A stretch of 7,815 bases of DNA, from NCBI GenBank assembly GCA_031288215.1, contig JAITRV010000158.1, positions 1 to 7,815 of the forward strand, in the 5' to 3' direction. The notes under the pieces were generated by a model. That model was not told the DNA's origin. It did no database searches and worked only from the letters and a program-made list of their open reading frames with translations. Of this stretch, positions 7,050 through 7,815 are shown one piece after another. The DNA is from Spirochaetaceae bacterium (GTDB taxonomy: Bacteria > Spirochaetota > Spirochaetia > Treponematales > Breznakiellaceae). Within the stretch, counting starts at the first letter, position 1, and every line of letters begins with the position of its first letter. Both the position numbers and the translations under genes were made by a program.

Positions 7050-7163
7050 TTTATGGGAACATGCCGGATTATTGCAGGCATACCGCTTTTTACCGTTTGA
7101 AGTACCATAGGAGCGGGCATCTTCACTTCCGCAAAACGGCCATTTTAACGCTACCGCTACCAT
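7050..7163 (-). pseudogene. insA: Truncated IS1-family InsA (zinc-ribbon part only)
   Basis: ATG 7163 is chosen because GAGGGGG lies six bases upstream of it; a second ATG at 7178 is in frame but lacks a good site. The first 38 residues, beginning MVAVAL and including PFCGSED, NGKKRYACNN and CSHK, resemble the InsA zinc ribbon, the DNA-binding N-terminus of IS1 proteins. Intact InsA has about 90 residues and a helix-turn-helix after the ribbon. Here the similarity ends at Lys38, although the frame stays open to 6876 with unrelated, highly charged sequence. The expected first zinc cysteine is replaced by Trp8 (TGG, codon 7142-7140), while Cys11, Cys30 and Cys35 remain. Loss of one ligand plus truncation indicates a dead gene. 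Confidence 0.65.
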
Positions 7164-7212
7164 AAACTTCCCCCTCATTAAGTTTTCGGTATAGTATATC
7201 CGTATTTATAAT

Positions 7213-7232
7213 AATAAGTCTAGAACATTACC
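7213..7232 (-). repeat. IS1-like left terminal inverted repeat
   Basis: Read from 7232 on the minus strand it begins GGTAATG and ends with ACTTATT. By eye about 14 of 20 positions agree with the left repeat of Escherichia coli IS1 as I remember it. The insA start falls 55-70 bases inside, comparable to the roughly 56 bases in IS1. The mate repeat was not found. Confidence 0.5.
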
Positions 7233-7257
7233 TATCCGGTATCGGTGCTGGCGGACC

Positions 7258-7590
7258 GTGAATGGGGAGCAGACGGTGAGTGACCGGTACTATATCAGCA
7301 ATGCGGATATGGATGCGCAAGAGTGTTGCCGGTATCTGCGGGGTCATTGGTCGATAGAGAATCAGTTGCATTGGCGTCTTGACGTGGTATTCCGGGAAGA
7401 TGCGGCACGGGTGACCTGCGGGCATGTGCCTGAGAATCTCAACATAATGCGGAAGATGGCTTTGAGCTTGCTTCGGGCAACGCCGGAACCCCGGGCATCA
7501 GGGAAGGAACGGAAGATGACTGGACCCAAGAGACGGTTCACCGCTGCCATGAACCCGGGCTATATGCTTACTGTCCTTTTCGGAAAGTAA
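7258..7590 (+). pseudogene. ISAs1-family transposase, C-terminal fragment
   Basis: This is the last 110 codons of an ISAs1-family (H-repeat-like) DDE transposase. Intact members have about 370 residues. Recognisable segments are RYYIS, then GHWSIENQLHW carrying the catalytic glutamate (Glu34 of the fragment, codon 7357-7359), then LDVVFREDAARV, GHVPENLNIMRKMALSLLR, and the end GYMLTVLFGK with stop TAA at 7588-7590. The two catalytic aspartates and the N-terminal DNA-binding part are missing. The GTG at 7258 is only the first possible start and not a real one; the frame is open back to 7195, but upstream of about 7245 it crosses the IS1 end and loses similarity. It cannot transpose by itself. 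Confidence 0.85.
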
Positions 7591-7592
7591 AT

Positions 7593-7709
7593 GCAGGAGC
7601 CCTGGCGTATCCTCCCGATGTTATGCTCAAGATAATCTTCTATTGTTATTCCCGGGGAATTATCACCAGCCGGCCCATAGAATATGCCTGCAAAACTAGG
7701 CACTGTTAG
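7593..7709 (+). pseudogene. IS1182-type transposase, N-terminal fragment
   Basis: A frame two bases out of register with the ISAs1 fragment reads GALAYPPDVMLKIIFYCYSR, then GIITSRPIEYAC, and stops at TAG (7707-7709). This matches the conserved early segment of IS1182/IS5-like transposases (DUF772 region), typically G-x-P-A-Y-x-P-x-x-M-L-K-x-x-L-Y-x-Y-S-x-G-I-x-S-S-R-x-I-E-x-A-C. Only about 35 residues are left of a protein of 450 or more, with no start codon in place and no catalytic domain. Similarity ends at about 7691. It starts within a few bases of the ISAs1 stop codon, so the two remnants abut. Confidence 0.65.
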
Positions 7710-7815
7710 CAAAGGGGAATTTTAAGCCTCTTTGGGATTTAATTCCCTGCCTTTCAAGGCAAAAACCTTGGGATACAGGGGATTTATTACCCCGAAACAC
7801 AAAGATCACAGGAAG
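7710..7815. other. Non-coding tail with small inverted repeats
   Basis: No coding sequence is recognised. TGCCTT (7748-7753) and AAGGCA (7756-7761) form a tight inverted repeat, and GGGG (7778-7781) can pair with CCCC (7790-7793). These are too short to assign a role. Confidence 0.35.

Larger units (their letters stand above)
7050..7232 (-). mobile_element. IS1-family remnant (left end plus 5' part of insA)
   Basis: Reading on the minus strand from 7232, the DNA starts with an IS1-like terminal repeat (GGTAATG...). This is followed, at an IS1-like distance, by the start of insA. Similarity stops near 7050, after the zinc-ribbon segment. No insB, no right-hand repeat and no clear target duplication were found in the window. 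The element is therefore a truncated, non-autonomous fragment. Confidence 0.6.

Noticed and set aside
1..7815. CRISPR arrays, tRNA or rRNA genes
   Set aside because: No regularly spaced repeats, no tRNA-like folds and no rRNA-like sequence were seen.

Overview
The window holds a complete two-gene glutamate synthase (GOGAT) operon, gltB (453-5207) then gltD (5259-6710), both on the + strand. It is set between AT-richer flanks that contain mostly broken mobile-element DNA. The organism is a bacterium. The two genes are visibly GC-rich, with many CCGG/GGGG-type codons. The IS1-type InsA remnant recalls elements I associate with termite-gut treponemes (Spirochaetota). That assignment is an inference from memory and is low confidence.

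Layout. Bases 1-161 are the open 3' end of an unrecognised reading frame entering from outside the window. Bases 162-440 are a non-coding leader. It contains a pair of GGGGACATTT-like repeats that resemble an IS21-family end, a plausible sigma70-type promoter near 285-313, and several hairpins. The last hairpin ends two bases before the gltB ribosome binding site. gltB encodes the large subunit: class II amidotransferase, central domain, FMN/3Fe-4S synthase domain and C-terminal beta-helix. gltD follows after 51 bases and encodes the NAD(P)H- and FAD-dependent small subunit with its 4Fe-4S cysteines. Together they form the heterodimer unit that makes two glutamates from glutamine plus 2-oxoglutarate. 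Ammonia is channelled within GltB, and electrons enter through GltD. All catalytic and cluster-binding motifs I looked for are present, so the enzyme looks functional.

Downstream, 6711-7049 has no recognisable gene. A strong hairpin at 6767-6786 may help end the operon. From 7050 to about 7709 there is a graveyard of three unrelated insertion-sequence remnants packed edge to edge: the left end of an IS1-family element (minus strand, with its terminal repeat), the 3' third of an ISAs1-family transposase gene, and a short N-terminal piece of an IS1182-type transposase. Bases 7710-7815 show only small inverted repeats. I found no convincing new biological system. The items most worth a second look are the structured gltB leader and the nested IS remnants.
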